Below, piece after piece: positions 1 through 8,826 of a DNA stretch of 64,000 nt. Below the pieces are notes generated by a model. The model searched no databases. It was not told the DNA's origin and saw only the letters and a program-made list of their open reading frames with translations. The DNA is from Maniola hyperantus (lineage: Eukaryota; Arthropoda; Insecta; Lepidoptera; Nymphalidae), in assembly GCF_902806685.2 (NCBI RefSeq), contig NC_048538.1, positions 16,368,001 to 16,432,000 of the forward strand. Reading direction: 5' to 3'. The translations under genes and the position numbers were made by a program. Each line of letters starts with the position of its first letter. Positions within the stretch are counted from its first letter, which is position 1.

Positions 1-44
1 ACATTGTACCATGCAGATTGGTCTGTTTTGACGGATTATAGTGA

Positions 45-270
45 ACTAGACTTCGTCCGCGTGGATTCAGGTTTTTAAAAATCCCGTGGGAACTCTTTTT
101 TTCTCTTTGAATTTTCCGGGATCAAAAGTATCCCCGTAAGTCCTTCCCCGGGATGCAAGCTATCTCTATACCAAATTTCATCAAAATCGGTTTTAAACGG
201 ATGGACCGTCAAAAGTTAGCAGACAGACAGACAGACAGACACACTTTCGCATTTATAATATTAAGTATGG
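45..270 (-). repeat. Helitron-like element, minus orientation
   Basis: The left end has the terminal hairpin motif (ACTTCGTCCGCGTGGA), followed by the AAATCCCGTGGGAACTC block, a (CAGA)n stretch and the other terminus TTTCGCATTTATAATATTA. This layout recurs more than 20 times in the window. In other copies the hairpin end finishes in CTAG, as Helitron 3' ends do. Non-autonomous; no Rep/helicase coding seen. Confidence 0.7.
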
Positions 271-328
271 ATTTTAAAATGATGTTAACATCAATTATTT
301 TTCAAGTAGCGTATTTTTTATCCAACAG

Positions 329-463
329 CACGGTGCGAGAGTGTGGCGGCAACGCTGTAGTCATGGCAGCCGAGGCGCGCGAGAGCGTGTGGAGCGCCGC
401 GTGCCGGGGCTCCGGCGTCACCATCGACTGGACGGAGCACCCTGCCATGAAGCCTGGCGACAG
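329..463 (+). CDS. PDZ gene, exon a: first half of PDZ repeat
   Basis: The acceptor is ATCCAACAG before 329 and the donor is GT at 464. The first base completes a codon from an exon outside the window. It encodes TVRECGGNAV...AMKPGD plus two bases of an Arg codon. Pro-Gly-Asp-Arg is the usual lead into the PDZ strand ILEVNG. Confidence 0.75.
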
Positions 464-3400
464 GTTCGTACCTCAATACTGAAAAATATAATTAGTACAT
501 GTACCACCACCACTCAGCGGGCGATGGAGGGGCTAGGGTATCTAGAGTAAACCATACCACAAAAACTGGCCAAAGAAGATATATTGAATTCAAGAAAAAA
601 GAAGACATATTGAAACCCATAGCGAGACCAATAATTAATCTATGTTGAAACCGTTCAATTTTCTTCTTCGACATAATATTTTGTGGTCGTGGTTATTATG
701 AAAACTTTGAACTTGTTGAGAGACATCTCTCTTTAAATGCCGTTGCCCTATATATTCCCTATTTGTTGCAGAATACTAGAAGTGAACGGCACATCGACCC
801 TGTGCTGCAGTCAGGAGGAGTTCCGTCGCGCCGCAACCAGCGCCACCCCGGCGCGCCTCGTGCTGCTGCGGCCGCAGCACACGCCGCCCTCTGCGCTGGC
901 CTTCACTCAGGTAAACCGAAAACCGGGCCTACTACCGCTCTTTTTCACTATGAAACTCCGCTGAACCATTACGATTTCATATCGCACATCACTTCCCCTA
1001 TTATAAATGTGAAAACGTGTTTGTTTGTTGGTTTATTGGTGTTAGTTTGTCCTTCGATCACGTCGCAACGGAGCAATGGATCGACGTGATTTTTTGCATG
1101 GGTATAGTTTAAGACCTGGAGAGAGACTATAGGCTACTTTTTATCCCGGAAAATCAAAGAGTTCCCACGGGATTTTAAAACCTAAATCCAGGCATACGAA
1201 GTCGCGGGCATCAGCTAATAGGATAATAAAATTGTCTGACAGCTGCTTATGTAGGTATTCGAAATCATCATGACCAACCCATCACCCGCCAACTACTGAG
1301 CACGGGTCCCTCTTAGAATGAGAAGGGATTAGGCCATAGTCCGCAGTCCGCACGGTGGCTTAGTGCGAATTGACAGACGCCAGTCGAAGTATTCCCGACT
1401 AATTTCAAAGCGGGTTTCTATTTCAATGGGCCTCTACTAGTGACGCGGTGCAAAGGAGACTGCGAGCCGCACGGACTGCGACGCGCAAGGCTGATCATCT
1501 CCTGTCCTCACCGTAGTCCAGGCATACGGAACTAATGGCGTCCTGTTCAAATGACTTTAGCAAAGGAATTAAATTGAGCACCAATGTCTCAATATTGCAG
1601 AATGAAGCAGCATCTCTTCGCGCCGAGCTTGGGGCGCTCCGGGTGGCGGCGGAGGATGCGGAGAGAGCCAAGGAGGGGCTGCGGTGCGACAACACCAGGC
1701 TCACACACCGCATCTCCTACCTCGAGGAGCAGGTCGCTGAGCTGCTCAACAGGCATCCACAGGTATTGATCCTCAAACCTAGCTGATATAGATGGCGCCA
1801 AGGGAGTTTGGTATAGATAATACCAAACAACAAAATAAAATTGCGGTGCAGGGGGGGTCATTGTGTACCTACTCACCATCATAAATGAGCTGTTCCATAC
1901 AAGGAACTCCTTTAGAAATCTTTTGGGTCCCACCTAGGTATATCTTTTTTATTTAAGAACAATTTTTTTGCTACCCAAACTGAGTGGAACCCTCCCAATT
2001 TTTTCAACTTTCAAATCACGGACGTTAAAATCTTTACCGAAAAATTATAATAAATGTTTTGTATCTTTTCAGCTACAATCAGTAAGCAGCAACGACAGCT
2101 GCATAACAGTGAACAAAACAAAGAAAAACGTGACCAGCATCAACATAACTACGGAACCGCAACAGAAATCGAGTCCAAAATCAGAAGTACAGGTTTTCCA
2201 GAAGGGACCAGACATTACAGCTATCGTTGCCAAACTGCCAGGCCTGGACGGCGCAGAGACTAACTTGCCAGTTATAAGGCCGAGGTCGAATGCCTCCGGT
2301 GCTTCCTCCAGGGTAGCGACTTCCCCGAGAACGTCACCCACGCCAAACAGAAGATCCCACAGCTCCCACAGTCTAGAACACAGGGCCGGCCGCATCCGAC
2401 ATTCGCTCTCTCATCACTGCATACACGACTACAGCGCGGAAACGGACGCAGCCATCCGAATGATAGAAAGGAACCAAAGACACATGGAGAAGCAGCGCAT
2501 GAAAACAGACAGATTCAGCAGATCCAAAACAGAAGAAAACTTCCGGTCTGACAGCGATCTAGACAAAGATCCACGATATAAAGAAGAACCGATCGTGTGC
2601 GACCAAAGACGAAGCGAAATCAAAAAAGCGGCTGAAAGAATCGAAGAGAGCATCAAGAAAACAAACTGGGCGGAACGAAAGACAATGTCGATAATTGAGA
2701 ACCTCAAACGCTCGCAACGTCTACGTAAAATAAAGAAAAACGAAAGCATCGAAAACATTCAAGTGGAACCTGAAAGACATTACAGCTACAACAGGATAGA
2801 TGGGAAAGTGTTAGAAAACGCACACAAATCCAGTCGAAGATCGTCAAAACTGCATTCACGCAGTGCGAAATCTTCGGAATTCGAATCTGAGTGTTCAGAT
2901 TATCCCAACGGTGATGTCTACAGCAGTTCACCGCGGTTAGACTATGGCTCAGAAAGCTGTTCAAGGTTAAGCCATTACATCAAGAACGAGGACCGCGAAG
3001 AGCTGAAACGACCGACTCCTCCGAGGAAGCCGATGCGACTGTCGCTACATAAAGCGAGAAGTGCTCACTCTCTAATGAACGGGAGTGAATCCGAGACAAC
3101 CAGCAGACCTCCTTCAGAAGCTCAAAATGGGGATATAGGACAGATGCATTGTAAAAGGTAAATTTATAACCAACCTTAATTGCTGAGACTCGCGTCAAAA
3201 ATGGTAAAGAACTTCTGACGTTCTTTGTAAAAGTACTTTCGTTGTTGTCTCTGATACTATGTGTAATATTATATTTTTAAGGTTTTTTAAGATACTTAAT
3301 TAACATTTTTATATCCTTACTAGCTGATGCCCGCGACCGTACGCGTGGATTTAGATTTTTAAAAATCCCATGGCAACTCTTTGATTTCCCGGGATCAAAA

Positions 3401-3869
3401 GTAGCCTATGTCACCCTCCAGGTTTTTATCTATGGCTACCCATGCAAAAAATCACGTCAATCCGTTGCGCCGTTGCGACGTGATTGAAGGACAAACCAAC
3501 AAACAAACACACTTTCGCATTTATAATATGGGTACTGATTGTGATTGAAATAAATTACGAAACTACTTTGTCAAAAATTTGAACCTGTGTATATGTCAGG
3601 CTTTCTGGTTATGATGGCTTAATTCTGTATTGTAAACATCTTCTCATCGCACATTCAAACAAACAAATGATTTAATTTGTAGGCCAGTGAAAAGGACTCA
3701 CGCGAACGACAAGTGGGCGCGGGAAAGGATCCGGGACGGCGGCCGCGCCACGCCGCGCCCCGCACGGAAACTGCTCAACGGCCTGTCTGCGTGCGAAACG
3801 CCCGCTGCGGACGACTTGTACCCGGAGTCTATACACGTCACGACCAGGATGAAAGGGAAATGGTGCTAG
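329..3869 (+). CDS. PDZ-domain and coiled-coil protein, C-terminal part (spliced, five exons)
   Basis: Exons are 329-463, 772-910, 1601-1762, 2073-3157 and 3683-3869; the TAG stop is at 3867-3869. All four introns are GT-AG and the phases agree (2, 0, 0, 2). Joining exons 1 and 2 rebuilds the carboxylate-loop side of a PDZ domain, GDRILEVNG, split inside the Arg codon. The third exon encodes about 50 residues of heptad-like sequence (LRAEL...RISYLEEQVAELL), a coiled coil. The long fourth exon is Ser/Arg/Glu-rich, probably disordered, with charged helical stretches. This arrangement suggests an intracellular scaffold. The 5' part lies outside the window, so upstream domains are unknown. I do not recognise the orthologue. 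PDZ plus coiled coil is certain; the protein's name is not. Confidence 0.85.
772..910 (+). CDS. PDZ gene, exon b: second half of PDZ repeat
   Basis: The acceptor is TTTGTTGCAG and the donor GTAAAC. It encodes ILEVNGTSTLCCSQEEF followed by an Arg/Ala-rich helix and LVLLRPQ, matching the last helix and strand of a PDZ fold. It ends in phase 0 after CAG. Confidence 0.85.
998..1217 (+). repeat. Helitron-like element, plus orientation
   Basis: It starts at TTATAAATGTGAAAACGTG, holds the ATCACGTCGCAACGGAGCAA block and ends GAAGTCGCGGGCATCAGCTA. It lies in the intron between exons b and c of the PDZ gene. Confidence 0.75.
1264..1500 (+). repeat. Degenerate SINE S2 body fragment
   Basis: Fragments such as CCAACCCATCACCCGCCAAC, the CTGAGCACGGGTCCC block and GGCCATAGTC match the body of the S2 SINE seen intact near 33250 and 62700. 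No tRNA-like head is visible here. It lies in an intron of the PDZ gene. Confidence 0.45.
1601..1762 (+). CDS. PDZ gene, exon c: coiled coil
   Basis: The acceptor is AATATTGCAG and the donor GTATTG; 54 codons, phase 0 on both sides, so skipping it would keep the frame. Leu/Ala/Glu heptads (NEAASLRAELGALRVAAEDA and RISYLEEQVAELLNRHPQ) indicate a coiled coil, probably for dimerisation or partner binding. Confidence 0.85.
2073..3157 (+). CDS. PDZ gene, exon d: long low-complexity exon
   Basis: The acceptor is GTATCTTTTCAG and the donor AG|GTAAAT. About 361 codons rich in Ser, Arg, Lys and Glu, with one short helical, charged region (AIRMIERNQRHMEKQRMKTD). It includes a proline-directed RPTPPRKPMR stretch that could be an SH3 ligand. 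No catalytic domain is seen. Confidence 0.85.
3322..3537 (-). repeat. Helitron-like element, minus orientation
   Basis: It begins CTAGCTGATGCCCGCGACCG and ends CACTTTCGCATTTATAATAT. It lies in the last intron of the PDZ gene. Confidence 0.8.
3683..3869 (+). CDS. PDZ gene, last exon with stop codon
   Basis: The acceptor is TTTAATTTGTAG. The first base completes an Arg codon. It encodes PVKRTHANDKWARERI, then ADDLYPESIHVTTRMKGKWC and TAG. The Lys-Trp-Cys end does not look like a standard PDZ ligand. Confidence 0.8.
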
Positions 3870-3892
3870 CGACGTATTCATGGACATATTTA

Positions 3893-4234
3893 GAGCCAAC
3901 GGTCGTCTAGTCGCCCGGCAACTCAGTCGACTGGGACCGTTAGAATTTGTAAATTATATGGAAGTCGCCGTGTGCATACGCACACAGTCGGAACTTCGTG
4001 TGCATAGGCACGCCGATTTCCATACAAATAAAAAATTCTAAGGCCGTTTTTTCTAAGCCGGGGAAGCATAAATGTATGAAATCGTATGGCATGTTTTTCC
4101 ATTTACCGGCGACGGAGACGGCACCGGCTTCATACATTTATGCTTTCTCGGCTGCCGTGCCGGCTAGTGGAAAAACGCCCATCGGTTGCCGCCGACTGAG
4201 TTGCCGGCGACTAGTCCACCGTGCGCAACGGCTC
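3893..4234. repeat. Large inverted-repeat element in the 3' UTR of the PDZ gene
   Basis: The outer arms AGCCAACGGTCGTCTAGTCG and the complement of CGACTAGTCCACCGTGCGCA bound two inner hairpins (arms at about 3951-3976 with 4014-4040, and AAGCATAAATGTATGAA at 4063 with its complement at 4128). It begins 24 bp after the stop codon, so it is likely to be transcribed and to fold. Confidence 0.7.
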
Positions 4235-4496
4235 TAAGGGCCTGCGCAGACATGGGAGTTTTTGACCGCGGAGCGTTGAATGTTGATCAGATATATTTTA
4301 ACATTAAGAGTATATAAGTTTTGATATAATTTATACATAAGAACAGTTATACAACAAATTCGTATTAATGCCGGAGAATAAACTGTAAGGGCTAGTTCAC
4401 ATTACAAGATTTTCTTCGTTTATTGAACGCGTTGAAACAGTGGGGTGGGCGATGTATATCGTTTGCTGCACATTTACCATAAAGATGTGTCTGTTT

Positions 4497-4544
4497 TGGC
4501 GGATAAGCAAATTCAACTTTACAGTTGAATTTGCTTATCCGCCA
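4497..4544. repeat. Perfect palindrome, 22 bp arms
   Basis: The arm TGGCGGATAAGCAAATTCAA(CT) at 4497-4518 is repeated exactly in inverse at 4523-4544 with a 4-base spacer. It may be part of the adjoining repeat. Confidence 0.8.
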
Positions 4545-4667
4545 GGACAGGGGGGCGCTGTTGGAGAACAAAAGCTTAGAATATTCAAACAAGAACAAAG
4601 GGGACACTTGACGGCAACGCTAGTACCGAATTTCACCACGCGCCAAGGTAGCCTTGTCGCGCTGTAA
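4545..4667 (-). repeat. Dispersed repeat with copies near 37925 and 42715
   Basis: GGGGGGCGCTGTTGGAGAAC, then a CAAGAAC...GACACTTGACG block, matches in reverse the sequence at 37925-38030 and 42715-42805. The class is unknown. Confidence 0.55.
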
Positions 4668-5020
4668 ATTCTTTGTACCTATATCATGAAATTCTTATAA
4701 TGTGAAGGAGTCCTAAGAGGCTAAAAATAAAGTTTCGTGCATTCCAATGTTATAAACAACTTTTGTAAATATAAATTATAATTCAGCACCCACCGTTAAA
4801 TACTCACCTTTATAAAATGTATTTATAGAGAGCAAAATAAAAAAAACAGTATTTCAGACCTTAGCGTTTTATTAAACAATCAATCATCATTTGCAACAAA
4901 CAAATAGTGAGTCGCCTTCGCACGGGCGCTTTTCTAACGCGCGTTAAACAAAACGTCAAATGAAAAACAAACCAAATGTTCACTTACTGCCGAGCGTTCT
5001 AAATCTAACGATATATAATG

Positions 5021-5177
5021 CGTACAAAATGAGAACTCACTCGCCATTTTAACTTTGTGTGTCAGCTGTCATGCCAAAAGTACGATTTTAGTCCTTATAT
5101 TTTAAAGGTGAATCGTACTCTTGACATGACAGTTGACACATAGAGCTAAAATGGCGAATGAGTTTTCATTTTGTAAG
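5021..5177. repeat. MITE, family F5 (full palindrome)
   Basis: CGTACAAAATGAGAACTCAC at the left is inverted at the right (GAATGAGTTTTCATTTTGTA). Inner arms include CGCCATTTTAACTTTGTGTG. Other copies are at 7290, 37673 and 48911. Confidence 0.75.
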
Positions 5178-5619
5178 ACGAACTATAAAAGCGTTGACAT
5201 ATTGTGAACATAATATTGATAAAATTATTTCAGTGTACAATTCACGAAGGCGAGTGGACTTTACTTGTGGTTACGTCGGATACACGGGCATTGCGTAAGT
5301 GTGCGTGCATGTCGGACCAATCAGTCGCGAGCAAGCGCTGTCAAACGCACACGTTCAGTGTACGTTACTTATACCGATACGACTTAAACACAAGCATGAG
5401 CAACTCGCCTTCGTGAATTGCAAGAACTGTAACAGTACTTAAACGTGCGTTACACAAGCGTCCTTGTGAACGAGGGCTTATTTAATGTGTGAACACAACT
5501 CGTCACATAAGTTAGCGTTAATCTATCAATTTATATGCCGGATGGGGTTTTTTAGGCTGAAATGTAAAGAGAGTCGTGTCAATAATACACTTTTAGCCCT
5601 TAATCTAAGGGTAACAGCG
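5178..5619. other. Intergenic stretch, no gene seen
   Basis: Moderately AT-rich. Only a short 70-codon frame is present, with no homology that I recognise. No clear repeat ends. Confidence 0.5.
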
Positions 5620-5802
5620 ATCACGCACTCACCCGATCCGAATCCGTGAAAATACGGATATAAAATATCTACGACATGTCATAAGCTACCATACAAAAAA
5701 AGATTCCGACGAATTGAGAACCTCCTCCTTTTTTTGAAGTCGGTTAAAAACAAGAAGGAACGTATTTTCACGGATTCGGATCGGATGAGTGTGTAACCGC
5801 CG
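5620..5802. repeat. Inverted-repeat element with an internal insert
   Basis: The left arm has CGATCCGAATCCGTGAAAAT and the right arm its complement ATTTTCACGGATTCGGATCG. A Lys/Asn-like segment GACGAATTGAGAACCTCCTC with AAGTCGGTTAAAAA sits inside; the same segment recurs at 29680 and 57770. Related copies are at 48250-48630. Confidence 0.6.
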
Positions 5803-6056
5803 TAAACCGAAGTTACATAAAAAGCCTCAATTCCACATATAAATTGACAGATTAACGCTTACACCATTGAACGAGTTTTCGCTAAAAATGTACATTTAAT
5901 TAAATTCATTCATTCTCATAAATCATTTCACTCTAACTTAAACAAATTCGATAAACTTATATAATTGCAACGAAAACAAATGATAATATTTACATCAATA
6001 TAAACAAATTCTCAACTCCCCGTACGCGCGAACTACGACGGACCGTGACGCGACTG

Positions 6057-6345
6057 GCGATGGGCGATTGTTGCAAAAAAAACAATCGAATGAATAGAAC
6101 GATCGATTATCGATTTATTCGTCTTCGTCTTCACAACAAAACAACCGATTAAAAATCGACAATCGACTGTTAAGTCTACGGATGTGGAGCTCATGGTCTG
6201 AAACGAATAAATTGGAAATATAAATGAATTGAATTCTTTTCAGTCGATTTTAGATCTCGTACGTAACAATCGAACAATCGAAAATAATAACAACAATCGA
6301 ATAGTTCGATTGTTATTCGACTAGTTTGCCCATCGCTACTTACTC
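6057..6345. repeat. AT-rich inverted-repeat element (ATCGATT-rich)
   Basis: It is bounded by GCGATGGGC at the left and GCCCATCGC at the right and is packed with CAATCG/CGATTG motifs that pair across the element. Confidence 0.6.
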
Positions 6346-6496
6346 CAAACGACAGGAGCGTTCAACAAGCGGTGTCCCGCGGTCCGCCCCAGTGTGCGCC
6401 AACCTTAACTTCTAACATATAAGTAGGTGTAGACTCAGATACCGTTAATAGCTCTTATTGCCACTGAATGAACTGGCACGAGGCAAGACTGACGTT

Positions 6497-6660
6497 GTGG
6501 CTAATTCCGTGGTACACAATCTCTAAACTAAACTAAAATGACACGTCTAAATCTATTGCTATCCCTTTCATAATGTTGCTTGCGGAAAAGGATAGCACTA
6601 AATTTAGACCTGTTAATTTAGATTAGTTTAGGGATTGTGTACAAGAGAATCATCGGCCAC
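6497..6660. repeat. MITE, family F1
   Basis: Terminal GTGGCTAATTCCGTGGTACA pairs with the right end GTACAAGAGAATCATCGGCC; inner CTAAACTAAACTAAAATGAC pairs with the AGTTTAG block. Further copies are at 28070, 34719 and 38578. Confidence 0.75.
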
Positions 6661-6689
6661 AATGACTCCAGGGTCAAATCAAACCGACT

Positions 6690-6900
6690 GTAATAAGATA
6701 GATAATTATAACGATTATTCGCACACTCTACCAGCCAACCGATTGTGTAAGAAAAACGTATTCATCGCTATCGTAAAAATTCTACCCTTTGATTGGTTGA
6801 TTCGCTGTTTACATTTTTTCACAGCCAATCAAAGGGCAGAATTTGTTGACGATAACGATCAAATCGTTATTTATACACAACTGGGGGGCTGGTCCTGGTG
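6690..6900. repeat. Small inverted-repeat element
   Basis: AATTCTACCCTTTGATTGG near 6777 is inverted at about 6825-6843 (CCAATCAAAGGGCAGAATT), with ATCGCTATCGT paired with ACGATAACGAT outside it. It resembles a short MITE. Confidence 0.5.
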
Positions 6901-7289
6901 TTCAATTTGTTAATGATAACATTAAAATTATTCTGGTTCATTGCATGACGAAATTAAAAATTTAAATATTCCTCAATGAGATAAAGTAAAATAAGGAATT
7001 CCATGGCATTGCAGTTAAAATAAAATAATAAAATATACAGTCATAACACAATATAAACTAATCAATTAAAAAAGAATTAGAATAAGAGCATAGGTAGTTT
7101 TTCAGCGTATATAATTATATGTAAATTCATCGATTTTAGATCATACCTACACTTAGGAATCGATTTGAACTGATTGAAGAACAAATAATTATTATTTTAC
7201 CCAGTATCGAATGAAGCGATACTCGATCGAACTTAAGGGCTGATTTTTCATTTTCCAAAAACAAAATTGAATTGAATTAGTCCTTATTC

Positions 7290-7366
7290 TAAAGGTGAAC
7301 CGTACTTTAAGCACGACAGTAGACACAAAGTTAAAATGGCGCGTGAGAACTCATTTTGTACGGACT
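7290..7366 (+). repeat. MITE F5, half copy
   Basis: It contains AAAGGTGAACCGTACTTTAA and ends CGTGAGAACTCATTTTGTAC, matching the right half of the full F5 element at 5021-5177. Confidence 0.6.
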
Positions 7367-7401
7367 ACGCCTACAAATATCGAAACTTATCTATCAAATC
7401 C

Positions 7402-7678
7402 TAAAGGTGCTGATAAACTTGAGCATTCACTTGTATGAGAACATTTTAGCGAGTATTCTATCGAGCGTTCTGGCGAGCATTCTAGCGAGCACACGCGACT
7501 GTCAAGTCTGACATTTTCATGAAGAATAGACAAGCATTCACTAGATTGCTCAAAATGTTCGTAGCAATATTTGGCTCTATGCTTGGCTCGGCTCGTTGCT
7601 CAGTTCGACAAAAATAAAAACGGCGAATGCTCGATGTTCTGTTACAAGTGAATGCTCAAGTTTATCAGCACCTTAAGA
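7402..7678. repeat. Inverted-repeat transposon
   Basis: CTAAAGGTGCTGATAAACTT GAGCATTCA at the left is matched by the complement (ACAAGTGAATGCTCAAGTTT then ATCAGCACCTTA) at the right. The inside has repeated GAGCATTCT motifs. There is no coding capacity. Confidence 0.7.
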
Positions 7679-8010
7679 GCATTCGACATACAATTATTTA
7701 TTTCTCGATTATTGAATATTATTTCTATTTTTCATATTGTAACATCTAGTATTGGGTAACTAACGTTTCGTCTCGTTGTGATACGACTTAAAACTCGAAA
7801 CAGCGACCCAGGTTGACAAACCTAGAAAAAATTATCAAAACTGTAAAATAGAGAACACAGACAGTATGGACGGTAAAAATTGAATTTTATAGCGACTGTT
7901 TTAGAGTATAGTTTAGTTTGTGTCAAGTTTTTACCCGTCCCAAAATCGCCCAACGTACCTATATAACCTTTAAACTATCGTGAGTCATTTCCATTATACA
8001 TATCTCACAC

Positions 8011-8208
8011 CCGGCTTTACTCACATGTTTAGTCGACGTTAGCCCGACTAGCTTCGAACCCATCCAGGGTCCTTATTCAAAAGGAGTCAGTTCGCGCACG
8101 CGTCGCAGTTAAGACTGCGCGCCGCTGCGATGAGAAGGTGACTGAGGTGGGGGGGCGACACAGCTGCAGATCGTCTCCCGACAGTTCTTAACACGTGAGT
8201 AAAGCCGT
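8011..8208. repeat. Short inverted-repeat element
   Basis: CCGGCTTTACTCACATG at the left and ACACGTGAGTAAAGCC at the right are inverted copies. The inside is GC-rich compared with its flanks. Confidence 0.55.
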
Positions 8209-8239
8209 CAGTCTGTACTAACGAGACTGTGTCGGATCA

Positions 8240-8637
8240 AAACCGGTCAAGTGCGAGTCGGACTCGCACACGCAAGGTTCCGTGTCATCGTACAAGATAT
8301 GTACTTTTTATTTATTTTTTTAAATTTAAATGGCAGCCATTTAAAAAAAATTATTATTTCTTGTTATAGCGGCAGTAGTAATACACACTCTGTGAAAAGT
8401 TTAACTCTCTACCTATTGTTCAAAAGTCAAATAATTTATTCTAAATAGGTAATCAATTAGGTATACTTTTTGATGGTCGGTTGTTGCATTTGTAAGTTTA
8501 TATAGTGGTGATAATTACGTTATTCATAAAATACAACCCGGTGACAGATAGACCGACAGACTGACGGACGGACAGCGGAGGCTTAGTAAGAGGGTTCCGT
8601 TGGTTCCTTTAGTACCCTTGGGTACGGAATCTAAAAA
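8240..8637 (+). repeat. Dispersed repeat R1
   Basis: It opens with ACCGGTCAAGTGCGAGTCGG and ends AGGGTTCCGTTGGTTCC...GGGTACGGAATC. Head and tail of this layout recur at 18795, 31617, 32664, 37577, 58320 and 63866. The tail overlaps the predicted C-terminus of the PCMTD gene. Confidence 0.6.
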
Positions 8638-8826
8638 ATATGAATTTACGCAAACAATGCGATCGCAGAAAAAATAGGTGTAAGACTAACTTCTTGAGCG
8701 CGTGCGGCAGCGGCAGCTCGCGCACGGCCTGCTTCATGAGGAAGGAGAGGCGCACGCGGCGCGCGTCGCCGCCGCGTGCGTCGCACGACGACGACCAGTA
8801 CGACGCAGAGCGCGACCCGGCGCTTC
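8609..8826 (-). CDS. Pcmtd1: PCMTD exon 9, Cul5-box and stop
   Basis: The acceptor is CTTATTGGCAG and entry is phase 1, matching the donor of exon 8. It encodes RLSFLMKQAVRELPLPHALK, the conserved C-terminal element of the family. After Lys-Lys the frame runs on into repeat R1 and stops at 8609-8611. A donor-like AA|GTTAGT after 8691 could instead lead to a tiny downstream terminal exon that I could not locate, so the last 27 residues are uncertain. Confidence 0.75.

Larger units (their letters stand above)
4377..4840 (+). terminator. Candidate poly(A) signals for the PDZ gene
   Basis: AATAAA occurs at 4377-4382, at 4726-4731 and again near 4836. Any of these could end the transcript; sequence alone does not decide. 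Confidence 0.4.
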
